A DNA stretch of 64,000 bases from Carposina sasakii (GCA_014607495.2 CP053154.1:806001-870000), one strand, 5' to 3'. Counted from the stretch's first letter, positions 33,256 to 45,700 are shown. The notes: generated by a model not told the origin, from the letters alone. Numbers and translations: made by a program.

Positions 33256-33661
33256 GGAACGAAGTTCCTTACGGCAGGCTTGGAGGAGATAGGGATTTTG
33301 CTGCGCGACCGAACTGAAAAAAAAAGGGATAGTAAAACCGTAAGAAAAAGTGCGTGGAATAAAACCGTTAAATGAGACGTGCGCAGGCGCGACAGTCGTA
33401 TACACAAGCGAGTAGTGTATAATACCTTTCTCTTTCTCCCTCTTTCTTTTCGTTCTCTCATCCCTTCTCTCTCTATGTATTACTACTCCACCCCGCCAAT
33501 GCATAGTATATACTCATGAATTCATGGACAGGCGCGAATACTCACATTATAGATACATTTTAAACCTAAATAAAATTGAGCACGATTTTTCTTTTGCAAA
33601 TTGTGTCGATTCTACATTAGCCGAAGGAACTTCGTTCCTAACTGGTGTCCCACGACACCAC
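33256..33661 (+). mobile_element. Palindrome-ended element, short copy (family P1)
   Basis: One end is the quasi-palindrome GGAACGAAGTTCC. The other has the same palindrome followed by a second hairpin, GGTGTCCCACGACACC. A longer inverted copy with ~199 bp of additional internal sequence is at 55365-55969. The non-coding body includes a CT-rich run (33427-33475). The class is not recognised. Confidence 0.7.
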
Positions 33662-33689
33662 ATTCTTTTTGTATTGTTGTCCTCGTCGT

Positions 33690-33770
33690 CAGCCAATTGC
33701 AGTTCACTGATGGACGTAGGCCTCCCTTAGAGTACGCCACATGGCTCGATCTCCCGTTTTGACGTGAAAC
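33690..33770 (+). repeat. Fragment of the 'cagtccactg' repeat
   Basis: 'gccaattgcagttcactgatggacgtaggcctccc' followed by 'gtacgccacatgg' matches the family at 13999. Confidence 0.55.
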
Positions 33771-34127
33771 GTCTTTAAAATCGCGCCGACACATACGGGT
33801 ACCAGGTTTAAAAACTGGACCGTAACGAAATGGTCTATATCATCGTACCTTAATAATTAAAAAACTATTAGTCTTAGAAACAAAAATGTGGTGTAAATAT
33901 TTCACTTATATAGTCAGCTCGCTGTTATGACATTGAGTTCGTGTCGGGGTCAAGCGGGGCGGCGGGGGAGGGATACTGCGATAACTGTGCGAAACCGGCG
34001 CTCACGCTTGTTTCTATTCAGTGTAACTCGTGACTCCGACTTTATAGCGTGGTGATTCTTTCGTGTGTTTGTCAAGTTTATTTGAACCGATTGATTTATA
34101 CAAAAATAAGTGTAATTTGGACAGTAT
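33771..34127. other. No gene identified
   Basis: A G-rich patch (33950-33975) occurs, but no ORF or known repeat. Confidence 0.35.
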
Positions 34128-34345
34128 TTATATCTATACTAATATTATAAAGCTGAAGAGTTTGTTTGTTTGTTTGTTTGAACGCGCTAATCTCAGGAAC
34201 TACTGGTCTGATTTGAAAAATTCTTTCAGTGTTAGATAGCCCATTTACCAAGGAAGGCTACAGTCTATACAACAACCTGCCCGGCTTCGCACGGGTACAA
34301 CGCCCCCTCACGCGGACGAAGTCGTGGGCGGCTGCTATTTAAAAT
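34128..34345 (-). repeat. Retroposon tail, uninterrupted reverse copy
   Basis: It runs from 'ctatactaatattataaagctgaagagtttg' with TTTG repeats, through 'gaacgcgctaatctcaggaactactgg' to 'gcccggcttcgcacggg' and 'gcggacgaagtcgtgggcgg'. It pairs with the split copy at 32850-33255. Confidence 0.65.
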
Positions 34346-34504
34346 AACCAGAAAGTGACAATAAATATATAAACATTTGCTATGTATTTTATGTTTCTAT
34401 TACGTACCTGTTCTTTTTTTATTAAAATACTTAAAACAGCGTCCATCTTGTTTTCATTTCAATATTTTACTTTAAAAGCGATTCGCTAACATAGACGTTT
34501 CACG

Positions 34505-34795
34505 TTAAAACCAACGGCCGTGTGCCCCGACACAGCCCCACCCGCTTTTTGCCATCCAGTCACTACGAGTACCAGCCGTCCTCTTTAAGTCATCGGTCCA
34601 TCTGGCCGGAGGGCGTCCAACGCTATGCTTGCCGAGGCGTGGTCTCCATTTGAGAACCCGATTACTCCACCGTCCATCGGTTCTACGACAGATGTGGCCG
34701 GCCCACTGCCACTTCAGTCTGCTACATTTCGAGAGATAATATTTGTATAGATAATGTAAATGCTGTATAGTGTCGGCAGAGAATAATAGCACCAC
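34505..34795 (-). pseudogene. RTE-clade LINE reverse-transcriptase C-terminus (fragment)
   Basis: The minus-strand frame contains LKWQWAGHICRRTDGRW, VLKWRPRLGKHSVGRPPARW and TDDLKRTAG. This is the conserved C-terminal block of endonuclease/reverse-transcriptase proteins of RTE-type non-LTR elements. Homology appears to begin near 34735; the remainder of the frame toward 34795 is unrelated flank, and there is no genuine initiating ATG. It is a 5'-truncated dead copy of about 230 bp. The polymerase and endonuclease domains are absent. Confidence 0.75.
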
Positions 34796-34799
34796 CCCA

Positions 34800-35456
34800 T
34801 ATCTGCCCGGCGGTTAAGGGTTTCTGGGAGATAGACAGCAGCGCTATATTGACAACATAGTCTGAAAATCACACTGCGTTCGTTCACTGACCCGCTGCAC
34901 AGCGTGTTGACTATGGGGTAGGTACATAGGTCTTAAGTGATAAGCCTAGTGGGGCAAAATCCACCATTCTCAGAGTCCCGTAGCCAAATGGCAGAAAACG
35001 GATCACTTATATCACAGCCACTTTATTCTAATTTTGATGACACGAATTTTGAAGCATTGACCAGTGACTATGGTACTGCTTAGTACGACAAAAAGAAATC
35101 CATCGAAAGTATCGTCTTCCCGTTTTGTTTTCTCAACGATGTCAGGAGGTTTACACTAAATAGGTCTTGCATGTTTCCATTTTCAAACAGTCCCAGCTCT
35201 GAAACCAAGCAAACTAACTGAAAACAATTTCCATGGACCGTCGGCGGTCCCAAACGGCCGGGTTTATCTCCATAACTAATTAAATTGCAGACTAACTTGT
35301 CCGCAGGTGCGCGGACTAGGATCGACTTGAAAAACGGTGACGTTGGTGAATGTGGTCCCTTATAATTTGGATCTATCTCTAAGTATGTATAACTTGATGA
35401 AATTATTATAACTGCGTTATTGATAGGTACATACATACATATAGCCACGCTCTATA
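34800..35456. other. Diverged repeat relics, no gene
   Basis: 34800-34930 resembles a diverged reverse copy of part of the 13999 repeat ('tgacaacatagtc'). 34974-35040 ('gtcccgtagccaaatggcagaaaacgg') resembles a degenerate start of the composite repeat at 15430. Nothing coding is supported. Confidence 0.35.
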
Positions 35457-35960
35457 CCAGGGTGATTTTTGGTCGTCAACGTTCCCGAAAACTACGGAAT
35501 CTTCTCATTATAACGATAATTTTTCTGCATGAAAGCATACCTGGGAAGTGTCTGGTTTCCAAAATATTAGGGTCCAAAGTTGAGTAAATAGACTGCGTTT
35601 TTCTGCATATTTTTCATTTTACACGAGAAATAGTTAATATCTGTCTATGAAAATACTATCATAAACACTGGACACTATCCGTGTTATTACAAAAGAATTT
35701 AAACATACTTTAAGCTAAACATGACCTAAATTTGGCAGATATGCTGTCATTATCTGACGTTATGCTGTCAAATGTCTAACTTTAGTTAGTGAGTCTAACT
35801 TTAGGCGCTCTTTTATAACAGCATATAATTTCGCCCGATCAAGTATTAAAAAAAATACAAAAAATTTACATAATTTCCCAGCATTTTGGCATAAACTTAC
35901 TTTATTTGATGTATGGAGTATGTACCCTTCGTTAATGGTGGCAACGAAAAAACATCCTGT
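35457..35960 (+). mobile_element. ACAGGGTG MITE, copy 3, with nested MITE
   Basis: Same family as 18337; 504 bp because of the nested element at 35679-35823. The right end is the complement of ACAGGATGTTTTTTCG. Confidence 0.75.
35679..35823. mobile_element. Nested MITE, short form
   Basis: It begins CCGTGTTATTACAAAAGA at the same position of the host MITE as the copy at 19682. It has one rather than three tandem units and a degraded right end. Confidence 0.65.
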
Positions 35961-36670
35961 ATATATGGGGTCATAGCCTGTGGGACTTAGCCTATTAAGT
36001 CCGACATAGTAAGGGGTGAGCATACCGTCGCTGTGCGGGCACAATTACAACAATCTAGCTACCGGTAACTGTTAACTAGGCTATTTTTTTTTGCCATTTT
36101 GGGATATGAGAAAAGGAGTATGTTTTAACTTAACGTGCTCGTGGGAGTACTTCGGGAAATCTTTTGAATTCCAGGATTATAAAATAATAAAAAAAACTCA
36201 CTAATAAATAATTAATTGATTCATTAATTCATCGATGTATGTATTAACACAAACTTGAATTTACTAGCCTCTCCTCACCTGAAAATCAAATTACATATTA
36301 CTATTGAAGTACTTATAATATAGATTAAATCCACAGATTAAAAAACACGCGCTTTATACAATGGGCAAACATGACATAACAAAGTTGACCAAGTGCACAC
36401 TAGCGACATCTAGGCACCGACAAGTCTCCAGGGCGCCTAGTTTGTTATGCAAATCTAGTCTACCTGTGTATTCTGTTGGAGATGAAAAAACATGTGTATA
36501 AAATTATAGTATGTTTTTATGAAGTTTGTAAATTAACTTGTATTCTATAGATTTCATATTTTAATCCGTGAGAAGTACCGAAGTACAATACTCAATTAGT
36601 TCTTTCTTTGAAATATTGGCAATTAACACTTTAATAGGTATCTTTAATAAAGGTTAACAAGTTTTAAATA
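35961..36670. other. R3-type repeat relic, otherwise nothing identified
   Basis: 35985-36070 ('ggacttagcctattaagtcc', 'aaggggtgag', 'caatctagctaccggtaac') matches parts of the R3 family also seen at 38790-38895. The rest is AT-rich with no supported feature. Confidence 0.4.
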
Positions 36671-36885
36671 AATACATACATACATATAATCACGCCTTTA
36701 TCCCTTACGGGGTAGGCAGAGCACCAAGTGCCGACAGGATCACACGGTGCCACTTCAGACCAATTTTGAGGGTATAGTTGAGATGTACAAGTTCGGTTAG
36801 TAGTGACAGGTGGTCAGCCCATCGCCTACCAAACACCAAGACCCTCTTGTCCCTCTACTGACTTATACAGTATGCCCGGGAAGAG
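36670..36885 (-). mobile_element. ATGT-tailed retroposon copy (family R1)
   Basis: ~215 bp with the microsatellite (ACAT)n at the left and 'ctcttgtccctctactgactta' at the right. The same blocks are found in reverse at 37561-37757 and 52061-52250. Confidence 0.75.
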
Positions 36886-37106
36886 AAGAAGCTCTAGTAT
36901 TATACGTTTTTATTCACTCCCAGAGCAGCATTGAATTTAAATAAATGAAAACTTAATAAACCAACCAAAATTTTACATGAAAAAATACAATTTTTTTAAA
37001 TACATAATTACACTACGTTTACACTGTTTATTAAAAATAAATAATAGTAGTCTTCATACCTCATATGCAGTTTCAGGAACTAACCGTATGTGTAATATTA
37101 TGTACT
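36886..37106. other. No gene identified
   Basis: AT-rich spacer. Confidence 0.35.
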
Positions 37107-37325
37107 AGTGAAGCCCGCGACTCCGTCCGCGTGGGCTATAGAAAAAAATTAAATGTAGAAAATATCCGGGATAAAAACATTTTCCCGGGATAAAAAGTAG
37201 CCTATATCTTAAGTGGGACCTGTCATAATATACTCCTGAAACTGCATCGAAATCGGTCCAGCCGTTTCTGAGATTAGCGTGCACAAACATCGATCCGTTA
37301 CAATTTTATTATATGTATAGATTTA
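37107..37325 (+). mobile_element. RTE-like retroposon tail (family R2)
   Basis: ~215 bp from 'actagtgaagcccgcgactc' through 'cccgggataaaaagtagcc' and 'gagattagcgtgcacaaac' to 'ttattatatgtatagatt'. It is shorter than the 18999 copy because it lacks the segment that carries the BEL target site. Confidence 0.7.
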
Positions 37326-37560
37326 GGTATGTAAAAAAAAGGGTTTTAAAATTAATCGGCAACAAAACACTCGAGTTAAGTGAACCAGGTCAAACAATAG
37401 CAATAAAAAGTCAAGGGATATTTCCACTCAATTAAATATGATGATAGTTTTTGTCTCCCTCGGAATAGTTTGGGAAGATAAATTGACTTTAGCCGTAGTT
37501 TGTTGATGTATTGCCGTAGGTACTAGCTGTTTCATGATATTATCTGCGATTGAGTTGTGA

Positions 37561-37757
37561 TTGAGTCAGTAGAGGGACAAGAGGGTCTTGGTGTTTTGTA
37601 GGCCATGGGCTGACCACCTGTCACTACTAACCGAACTTGTCCATTTCAACTATACCCTCAAAATTGGTCAGAAGTGGCACCATGTGGTTCTATCAGCCCT
37701 TGGTGCTCTGCCTACCCCGTAAGGGATAAAGGCGTGATTATATGTATGTATGTATGT
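37561..37757 (+). mobile_element. ATGT-tailed retroposon copy (family R1), plus orientation
   Basis: It begins 'tgagtcagtagagggacaag' and ends 'aaggcgtgattatatgtatg' with further ATGT units, the inverse of the 36670 copy. Confidence 0.75.
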
Positions 37758-37987
37758 AGATTCATATAATGAGGGATTTTCTGACAACTATTAATTATTA
37801 GTAGTAGTATTTATTTATTCCATACACATTATATTCGCTCTCGCATTATGAGAGCTTGGATGTGAGTACATACACCATATGACAATGTTGCATGTACTCA
37901 CAGTCAAACCTTCTGTCAAACATATTGAGGATGCTATATAACTTTGAGTTTGAATTTAATCAGAGGCCTGATAAATAAGTTTAAAGA

Positions 37988-38113
37988 TTCTAGCTTTACA
38001 TACATACATATAATCACGCCTTTATCCCTTACGGGGTAGGCGGAGCACCAGGGGCCGATAGAACCACATGGTGCCACTTCTGACCAATTTTGAGGGTATA
38101 GTTTCTAGCTTTA
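37988..38113 (-). mobile_element. 5'-truncated R1 retroposon with 11-bp target duplication
   Basis: A 104-bp insertion (37999-38102) carries only the tail half of R1. It is flanked by the direct repeat TTCTAGCTTTA at 37988-37998 and 38103-38113. The variable 5' truncation and duplication show that the family moves by target-primed reverse transcription. Confidence 0.8.
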
Positions 38114-38363
38114 AAATAAAGTAATTTCCATTTTAACTTTGATAACCAATTAGAACTTCTTACAGCCCTCTTTTCGCATTAATACCGTTTAGCACAGCAG
38201 GGACAGAAAGTACTCGTAATGACCAGTGGCAGTTGTCACCTTATCGTCTGAGAGAATGCCTGAGTTCCTTAGTCGACTCTCACTACACGCACGGAAGGCT
38301 GGTGTATTCTAGTGAAGCCTCGCATCGGCACATCAGGTATGTAGGTATGTTGTACATACTAAT

Positions 38364-38745
38364 ACAGGGTGATTTTTGTTCGTCAACGTTCCCAAAAACT
38401 ACGGAATCTCCTCATCATCACGATCATTTTTCTCCATGGAAGCATACCTGGGAAGTGTCTGGTTTCCAAAATATTAGGGTCCAAAGTTGAGTAAATAGAC
38501 AGCGTTTTTCTGCATAAATGCACATTAACGCGTGTGGCAAGATTTTTTCACTACAAATAATTAATATATGTCTATGAAAAAACTAGCATAAACACTGGAC
38601 ACTATAAATTTCACCCGATCAAGTAATAAAAAAACACAAAAAAAAATCCCAATCCTATCCCAGCATTTTTTTGGCATAGACTTACTTTATTTGATGTATA
38701 GAGTACGTACCCTTCGTTAAGGGTGGCAACGAAAAAACATCCTGT
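38364..38745 (+). mobile_element. ACAGGGTG MITE, copy 4
   Basis: 382 bp, without the nested element. The ends are ACAGGGTGATTTTTGTTCGT and the complement of ACAGGATGTTTTTTCG. Confidence 0.75.
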
Positions 38746-41255
38746 ATATATAACTATATATAGTCACGCCCATCATACTCATGGGCAGATTGCAAACCCA
38801 CTTTTCACCAGTTAGCTTAAGTCCCACGTGGTAAGGGTAAGCCTACGGCCGCTTTTCAGACACAAATATAACAATCTAGCGGCCGGTAACCAATGCAATG
38901 GGAAATGTTTCCTTGTCATTGTAAATAGGTATGTTGTCTCACATGTAGAGCGATATTCTAAAAAGATAGAGAAACTATCGAGAAAATTGTTTAGACACAG
39001 AAGTCGACACACGGCCTCGACTCACACTTACCGAGCGTTCGAAATGGAAACGAACGTGAACAAACAAAACCGTACAAAGCCCGCCAAATTGCAACGAGCT
39101 CTCAAAGAGAACGGTGCAATCACAACTGGGCTAAGCGCTGCCCATTTCCGTTCATAGATGGCGCTGTACGGAATTCAATCTTTTGGTACAGTTCGCTTCA
39201 GTTTTTTCTGTACATTAATTTAGAATAGAGAATAACGATTATTATCTCCTAATAATGCTTATTTTTATAAGCTTTTTGACGAAAATAGTACAAGTGCTAT
39301 TCTTTAGAATAATTGACAGATTAGTTCAAAAGATTATGCTATAGCGGGTGTAAGAAGTTACACACTCGGATCTGGTTTTTAGTCTCTACTGTACCTACTT
39401 GCCTGTCCTCGCAATCATAAGTCGTCAAATTTGAGGGTTAGTAGAGGGACTGGAGGTGACCTACAGTTGTAAGTTTTAACTTCAAAATATTAACACACCT
39501 TATTAAGTAACTAAGTCTAGGTACTTAAAATTTAAAAAGAATGATGTTTGTTACCTTAGGACTTATCATTTGGCAGTAGTTTCTGAATATCAGAATCCGT
39601 AGTCCTCAGCACACCTTTCTCTATAGCCATTAGTAAATATTTCTATCCAATATTCCTGTCATCGACAGTACACGATTGTAGTCCAATCACCGTCCACTCT
39701 TTGCCCGAACAGCGTCGGTACAGCCATACGGAACCTTTGTCGTAAATTTCTTGGCGCGACGACGCAGAAAGCAATAATGTTCCAAGTTTGATTTCGAATT
39801 CGTTCGACTGCTTCGGCCTATTGCGTCTATTGTGGCACAAACTTACGTGGGCATTTCAAGTGTCGCTACTGTCGAATATGATTCAATAACAAAGCGGTGT
39901 AATACCCTTAGTTCGAAATTTGACCACCGAGTTGAATAATGTGGTATAATTGTGATTTTAACCTTTGGAATCCGAATGTGGCCGATAGAAATGTTTGATG
40001 AAAAAAGCTTTGAAATTGGGTATTTTTAGTTCATTTGACAAATTAGAAGTAAATTGATGTGGTGAAATTTATTTAGTAAAAAGCCATTATTATACAAAAT
40101 ATCACTAAACGTCTCGTTTAAGTAAAGTAGTTTTGTATTCACTCTACGTTTATTTTATTCATACTTGAATTTTTAGTTATTTTGACGGTACAGTCTTGTT
40201 TTTACATAAATAGCAGCAGCCTTATTTACTAACTTCCAAAAAAGAGACCATTAATTTGTCGATATGTTTTTTTATTTAAACTTTCATACATAATTATTTT
40301 TAGTTGCGATTTTAAACCTGAATTTTGCAATAGAATCAGAACTCACAAACACTTGCAGTCTCTAAGTTATGAAAATATTGAAAACAAATTACATACGAAA
40401 CATAGGTACAGCATGGCAGTTAAATTTTTTAGACCGGGTATACGAGCGCCCTTACCAACTTCATCCTGTAACTAGCGTAAAAGCCTCGGCAGTCTCGCTC
40501 TCCGCCTATGGGCCCCACACAAGTACTTAGTACTACAGCCTACACCTATCCTAGACCTACCCATATCACTGCCTGATAGCTCAGTGCAATTTCGCCGCCG
40601 AACCCCGAAGCACGCGCTGCCAACCAGCCAGCATTGCGTAAAAAGTTTCTATCACAAATTTAAAAAGTTAAACTGTCAATTTTAAAATTTGAAATAACGA
40701 ACGCGCTGTCACCGCGCGCTTGAATTAGGTTCTTAATGAGCGTAGGTTTTTAGATTAGGTTTCTTTTCGTACACGTTAGTTTGGTAGGATTTAAGAGGCT
40801 ACTCAATTGGTTGTGAACAGTAGTGTTAGTTTTAGTAGGTCCGTATATTGGTGTTAGATTAGATTTTAATGAACTTTGAATGAACTGCGAGAAATTTTGC
40901 AGCTGTTCTAAAAGGTGAGTAATGTAGAGATTCAGCATTAGTTTGTTTTTAATTAGACAAGAATATTAAGAATACCAAAGGGTGAAGAAGTAGAGAGAAA
41001 ATTCGCTCGCGGTTTACCGAATATACGGGCAAAACGGTTTGAAATTATTATTTAAATAGGTGTTTACTTTATGTAACTAAATATTTGTTACACTTCCTTT
41101 GTAGTATTACAAGTAGAGAACTATAAAATAAATAATAACTGCCATCATAAATATTTAATCAGCTTAAATTCGTGTGTTTTCAAATTATCTTAATCTATCT
41201 TCTTTTATACGCAAGTATTTATATGTAACATAAATTTTGTAAAAGAATCTGTCTT
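38746..41255. other. Mostly unassigned DNA with R3 relics
   Basis: 38790-38895 and 39352-39445 are R3-type repeat relics. At 39042-39157 a short frame beginning METNVNKQNRTKPAKLQRAL has a good ATG context, but I do not recognise it and cannot support a gene. 40430-40740 is GC-richer (GCGCTGTCACCGCGCGC) and might be a promoter or retroelement leader. The minus-strand frame 40750-40938 shows no known motif. Confidence 0.3.
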
Positions 41256-41336
41256 ACCATCCAGCGGGGCAATACGGCCAGCCTTTTGGCCACGTTGCCA
41301 GCGGTGGAGGAGTTGCTGGAAACTTTCTACTTGTAA
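41256..41336 (+). pseudogene. Second copy of the non-LTR C-terminus (27 codons)
   Basis: The frame reads T-IQRGNTASLLATLP-AVEELLETFYL and stops. This matches the end of the fragment at 1387-1905 (IQRGNAASLLGTLP) in both content and position before the stop. It is severely 5'-truncated, with an AT-rich 3' untranslated tail after it. It was found by translating the short GC-rich patch. Confidence 0.6.
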
Positions 41337-42070
41337 ATATGTTTTAGATTTTAATTTTTTTTCTGTATTTACTCAACTGCATAACTCATCAAATAAATTT
41401 ATACCCCCCCTTTGTGTCAATTTTGTAATTAGAGTAATATTTTAATGATTTTTAAAGCCTTTCGATACTGTATGTATTTGAATGCACAATTGCACACTGC
41501 GTCGAGACGTAGTCCGTAGTAAATCCGTAGCACGATCGGCTGCTACGAAAATGTAGTAATGCTACGAATACGAGCTTTTTGTACATATTAGGAGACTACA
41601 ACAATTTTTTTTTTTTATATGAGAAGTTAAAAATGAACCTAATTATACCCGTTACAAAAAAATACTAAAATTTTCAAATCAAAATGTAAATCAACGTTTC
41701 CTTAACTTTCTTATTTCAATCAAAACGTTGAGAATTTGTCTGTCTGAGTGTCTCGAGAATGGCTACAGTTGCATCTCCGAGGTCGCCTAAAGAAATATTG
41801 TTTAAATTTTCATAAATTACTTCAATCCCCTCGCACCCCGCCATCTTATTTTGTGCTCGTACTTAGTACGAGACTGTCATTAGAATTGCTGTATGTAAAA
41901 TGTAATTATCTTCTCCCACAAAAAGTACTGAACGGATTTTGATGAAACAAAAAAATAAAACTCATTCTCCATCCGTGCAAATCCTAAAGAGCGACTTACG
42001 GCAAATTTCGATACGAGAGATCAAAAAGAATATCGGATTTATTTTTGTATGAAAACAATTTTTTTGAAGA
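41337..42070. other. No gene; MITE fragment at the right edge
   Basis: 41996-42070 is a reverse partial copy of the 12538 MITE. A 17-bp palindrome, CTCGTACTTAGTACGAG, lies at about 41857. Nothing coding is supported. Confidence 0.35.
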
Positions 42071-42313
42071 CTAGTGGACGCCCGCGACTCCATCCGTGTG
42101 GACTACAGAAAAAACAAAATGTCGAAATTATCCGGCATAAAAACATTTTCCCGGGATAAAAAGTAGCCTATATGTTAAGTGGGACCTGTCACAAAATATT
42201 CCTGAAAACTGCATCGAAATCGATTCAGCCGTTTCAGAGATTAGCGTGCACAAACGCACAGACAAACAGACAAAAATTCCAAAAAATATTTTTTTGGATA
42301 TTATTATATATTG
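42071..42313 (+). mobile_element. RTE-like retroposon tail (family R2), left part, split by BEL insertion
   Basis: It runs from GTGGACGCCCGCGACTCC to the 'attattatatattg' at the BEL left end. The continuation lies at 48477-48567 ('attgcgttaatag' to 'ttattatatgtatagatt'). Together they match the uninterrupted copy at 18999-19282. Confidence 0.75.
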
Positions 42314-42516
42314 TGTATAAATTAACCAAAGAGGCGTTAACTAAAATACGTTCTATATTCTTTCGAATTTGAAATTGGTATGTCCTTTGTCTTTTGTTTT
42401 TTTTTATGTGTGATTTTTTGAGTTTGTTAGCATGAGTGAGCTTCTTAGTTAATTAAAAACGAATTGTGTAAATATCTGAGTTTTCTTGTGGAGTTAGTTA
42501 TTGTGAGATTTGTACA
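42314..42516 (+). repeat. BEL 5' LTR
   Basis: 203 bp, starting TGTATAAATTAACC and ending GATTTGTACA, so it has the usual TG...CA ends. The single difference from the 3' LTR is G at 42365 versus C at 48325. Confidence 0.95.
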
Positions 42517-42534
42517 TGGTGCCGAAACCAGGGA
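42517..42534 (+). promoter_or_regulatory. BEL primer-binding site
   Basis: TGGTGCCGAAACCAGGGA lies directly against the 5' LTR. Its first 13 bases complement the CCA plus acceptor-stem 3' strand (TTTCGGC-A-CCA) of animal tRNA-Phe as I recall it; one position in the next five differs. The tRNA assignment is from memory. Confidence 0.7.
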
Positions 42535-42750
42535 CAGAAATTACATGCCAGATTAATGTGAACTTATGAATATTTTGTGAAAGAAAAACCCATATAATTT
42601 TGAGGTTATGTTGCAGTTGTAAATTCTAAAATTTATTTACTTATAACCTTATGAACACGATACAAAAATACTTCAATCTGCATAATAAATTAAATTAAAG
42701 TGGAATTTGTGAACATTAATTACTGTTGTGCAAAATAACAGAAATAAACA

Positions 42751-45700
42751 ATGGAGGCGCTGATCGCGGGTCAAGAAGATTTCTGTGAAAAGTTAATCAG
42801 TGCTGAAACTAACTTTAAAAAGTCACCACGAGAGAGAATAAAGAAACCATACTTAGAGACGAGATTAGAGAGCTTAGAACTATTGTACAGTGATTTTAAA
42901 AAGGGACATCGCGAAATTGTTGTCGGAATAGCAAAGGAAGACAAATTGAAGCATACCTATTTTACTGAGGATGTCTACAATAAGTTCGAGGAACTATATA
43001 TTAGATATAAGTCATCTCTAAAGGAAGCTCTTGAACCATTCTTGGAAACAAAGTGCATAATGCAGTCAGTTAACTCCGTTGCATGTAATAGTGAGTCTAC
43101 ATCTAATATTAGCGAAGTTAAATTACCCAGAATACAACTGCCAACCTTTTCTGGTAATTACAATGAATGGCAAAGTTTCTATGACATGTTTACATGTTTA
43201 ATACATAATAACGTGAAATTGTCAGCAGTACAAAAGCTTCATTATTTAAAAGGAAGTTTAATAGGAGAACCGGAACAATTAATACGAAACTTTCCTACAA
43301 CTGAGTTTAATTATGTAGAAGCATGGAAACAGCTTACTAAGAGATATAATAATAAGAGATATAACTGCAATACTATCATGAAAACATTGTTTTCGCAAAG
43401 ACAAATAAGTTCAGATTCTGCAAGTGCTGTAAAACAATTGCTTGATACTACATCCTCTTGTTTGAAAGGTTTGAATAATCTGGGCATTGACACAAGTAGC
43501 TGGGACGCTATTATCATATATTTAGTATCCTCTAAGCTAGACCAAGCCACTCATAAACAGTGGGAGTACCATTTAACAATAGGTTCAGATGAGATGCCAA
43601 ACTGGCCGCAGTTCGTCGATTTTTTGGAATCTACATTTAGAAGTCTAGAGATAACTGATGCGAGTAAACCGTACTCCAGGTATACACAGCTATATAAGCA
43701 ACCTACGAAATCTAATGTATTTCATTCATCAATCCAAGACGAGAACAAGCAAGCTGCAGGTATCTTATGTGCTTTATGTAAAGGTTCGCATTTTTTGTAC
43801 TACTGTAAGTATTTTGAACAAAAACCAGTTGAAGAAAGACAACAATTTATACAGAGTGAAGGTTTGTGTTTTAACTGTTTTGCGCCTGGACACTCGGTCA
43901 AAGTGTGCCGGCAAACGGCTAGATGTCGCAAGTGTGGAAGAAAGCACCATTCAATGTTACATTATGACAGCCAAACAGCTGCACCAATCGCTAACATTGA
44001 TAATAATCACGCTGCATTATACGAAGATGAGAGTAGCCGTAACCAATTGGATACTACAACCTCCGAGGCGAGAATCGTAACGAATTTTTCGAGAGAGCAA
44101 ACACAAAGTTACGATGTACTACTGGCCACAGCTGTTGTAAAGGTGAATGCAAGAAATGGAGTCAAGCACGTGATTAGAGCTTTACTGGACCAAGGATCAC
44201 AGGCTTCATTCGTAACGGAATCTACAGTACAACTACTTGGACTTCAGCGCACTAAGGTAAATGGTTGGGTATCAGGTCTGGGAGACGGTCATACTAGAGT
44301 CAAATACATGGTTTCACTGCAATTCGAATCACGGCATAATCCTACAAATGTTATTAATATTAATGCATATGTTTTGAATTCACTTACCTCATTACTTCCT
44401 GCTAATAATATAGTTGTACCTGATTGGGCAGAGCTGAAGCATTTGCAGTTGGCGGATCCAGAATATACTAGACCAGGTAAAGTAGATGTCCTCTTTGGAG
44501 CCGAAGTATACAGTGAGATACTATTAAATGGCATGATAAAAAATCCACGTGGGGATTTGATAGCACAAAATACAGTTCTAGGTTGGGTTTTGTCAGGTAA
44601 GGTTTCATTGGCTTCAACTTCAACGAGTGAAAGAGTGTTAGGTATGCATTTGCACGTCAAGGAAGATGACTTATTGAAACAATTTTGGGAAATTGAAAAT
44701 GAGCCTAATGTTATCGATAAAAAATTAACAAAATCAGAATTACAGTGTGAAGAATTATTTAAAACAACAACTACCAGAAACAAGCAAGGAAGATTTATTG
44801 TAAAATTACCTTTCAGCAGTAATGACCCACAATGCCAGTATGGTCACACAATGGAAATAGCTAAACGAAAATTATATTTTTCAGAGAAGAAATTACACAA
44901 AAATCCAAAACTCTATAAGGAGTATCAAAACGTTTTAAATGAATACTTAACATTAAATCACATGAAGTTAGTTGAGGAGGAAGAAATTGATAATGTCAAG
45001 GCAGTATATCTTCCTCACCATGCAGTGGTAAGAGAAGATAAGGAAACCACGAAAGTTCGAGTTGTGTTTAATGCATCGAGTAAAGGTGTTAACAACATAT
45101 CACTTAATGATGACCTTCTTGTAGGACCGAAGTTGCAGCAGGAATTAAGGCATATCCTAATGAGATGGAGATGTCATCGTATTTGTATTATAGCTGACTT
45201 AATAAAAATGTACAGACAAGTGCTTGTTAGTATGGAAGATACAAACTTTCAGCGAATTTTGTGGAGACCAAATTTAGAAGACCCTATAAAACATTATAAG
45301 TTATTAACACTCACATTTGGCACCGCAAGTGCGCCATACTTAGCTGTAAAAACACTGCAAAATCTAGCTGAGATAGAGAGGTCTAAGTACCCTATAGCAG
45401 CAGAAATCACTAAACAAGATTATTATGTTGACGACTTGATGACAGGATGTGATACTGAAGAAGAAGCTGTACATATCTATAAAGAAATGAATGATCTAAT
45501 GAACTCAGGGGGTTTTCAACTTCAAAAATGGAGCAGCAACAGTGAAAGGTTTTTGCAGTACATAAGCGAGGACCAAAACAATATAAATAAAACAGTTCCT
45601 ATAAAAATTGATAACGTTGTAAAGGTGTTGGGCATAGGCTGGAATAGAGAAAATGATAACTTCGAATATGTAGTACAGCTGCAGGAAATACACGATACAA

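Noticed and set aside
44289..44783. Minus-strand 164-codon frame within the BEL element
   Set aside because: It is the shadow of the intact Gag-Pol frame.
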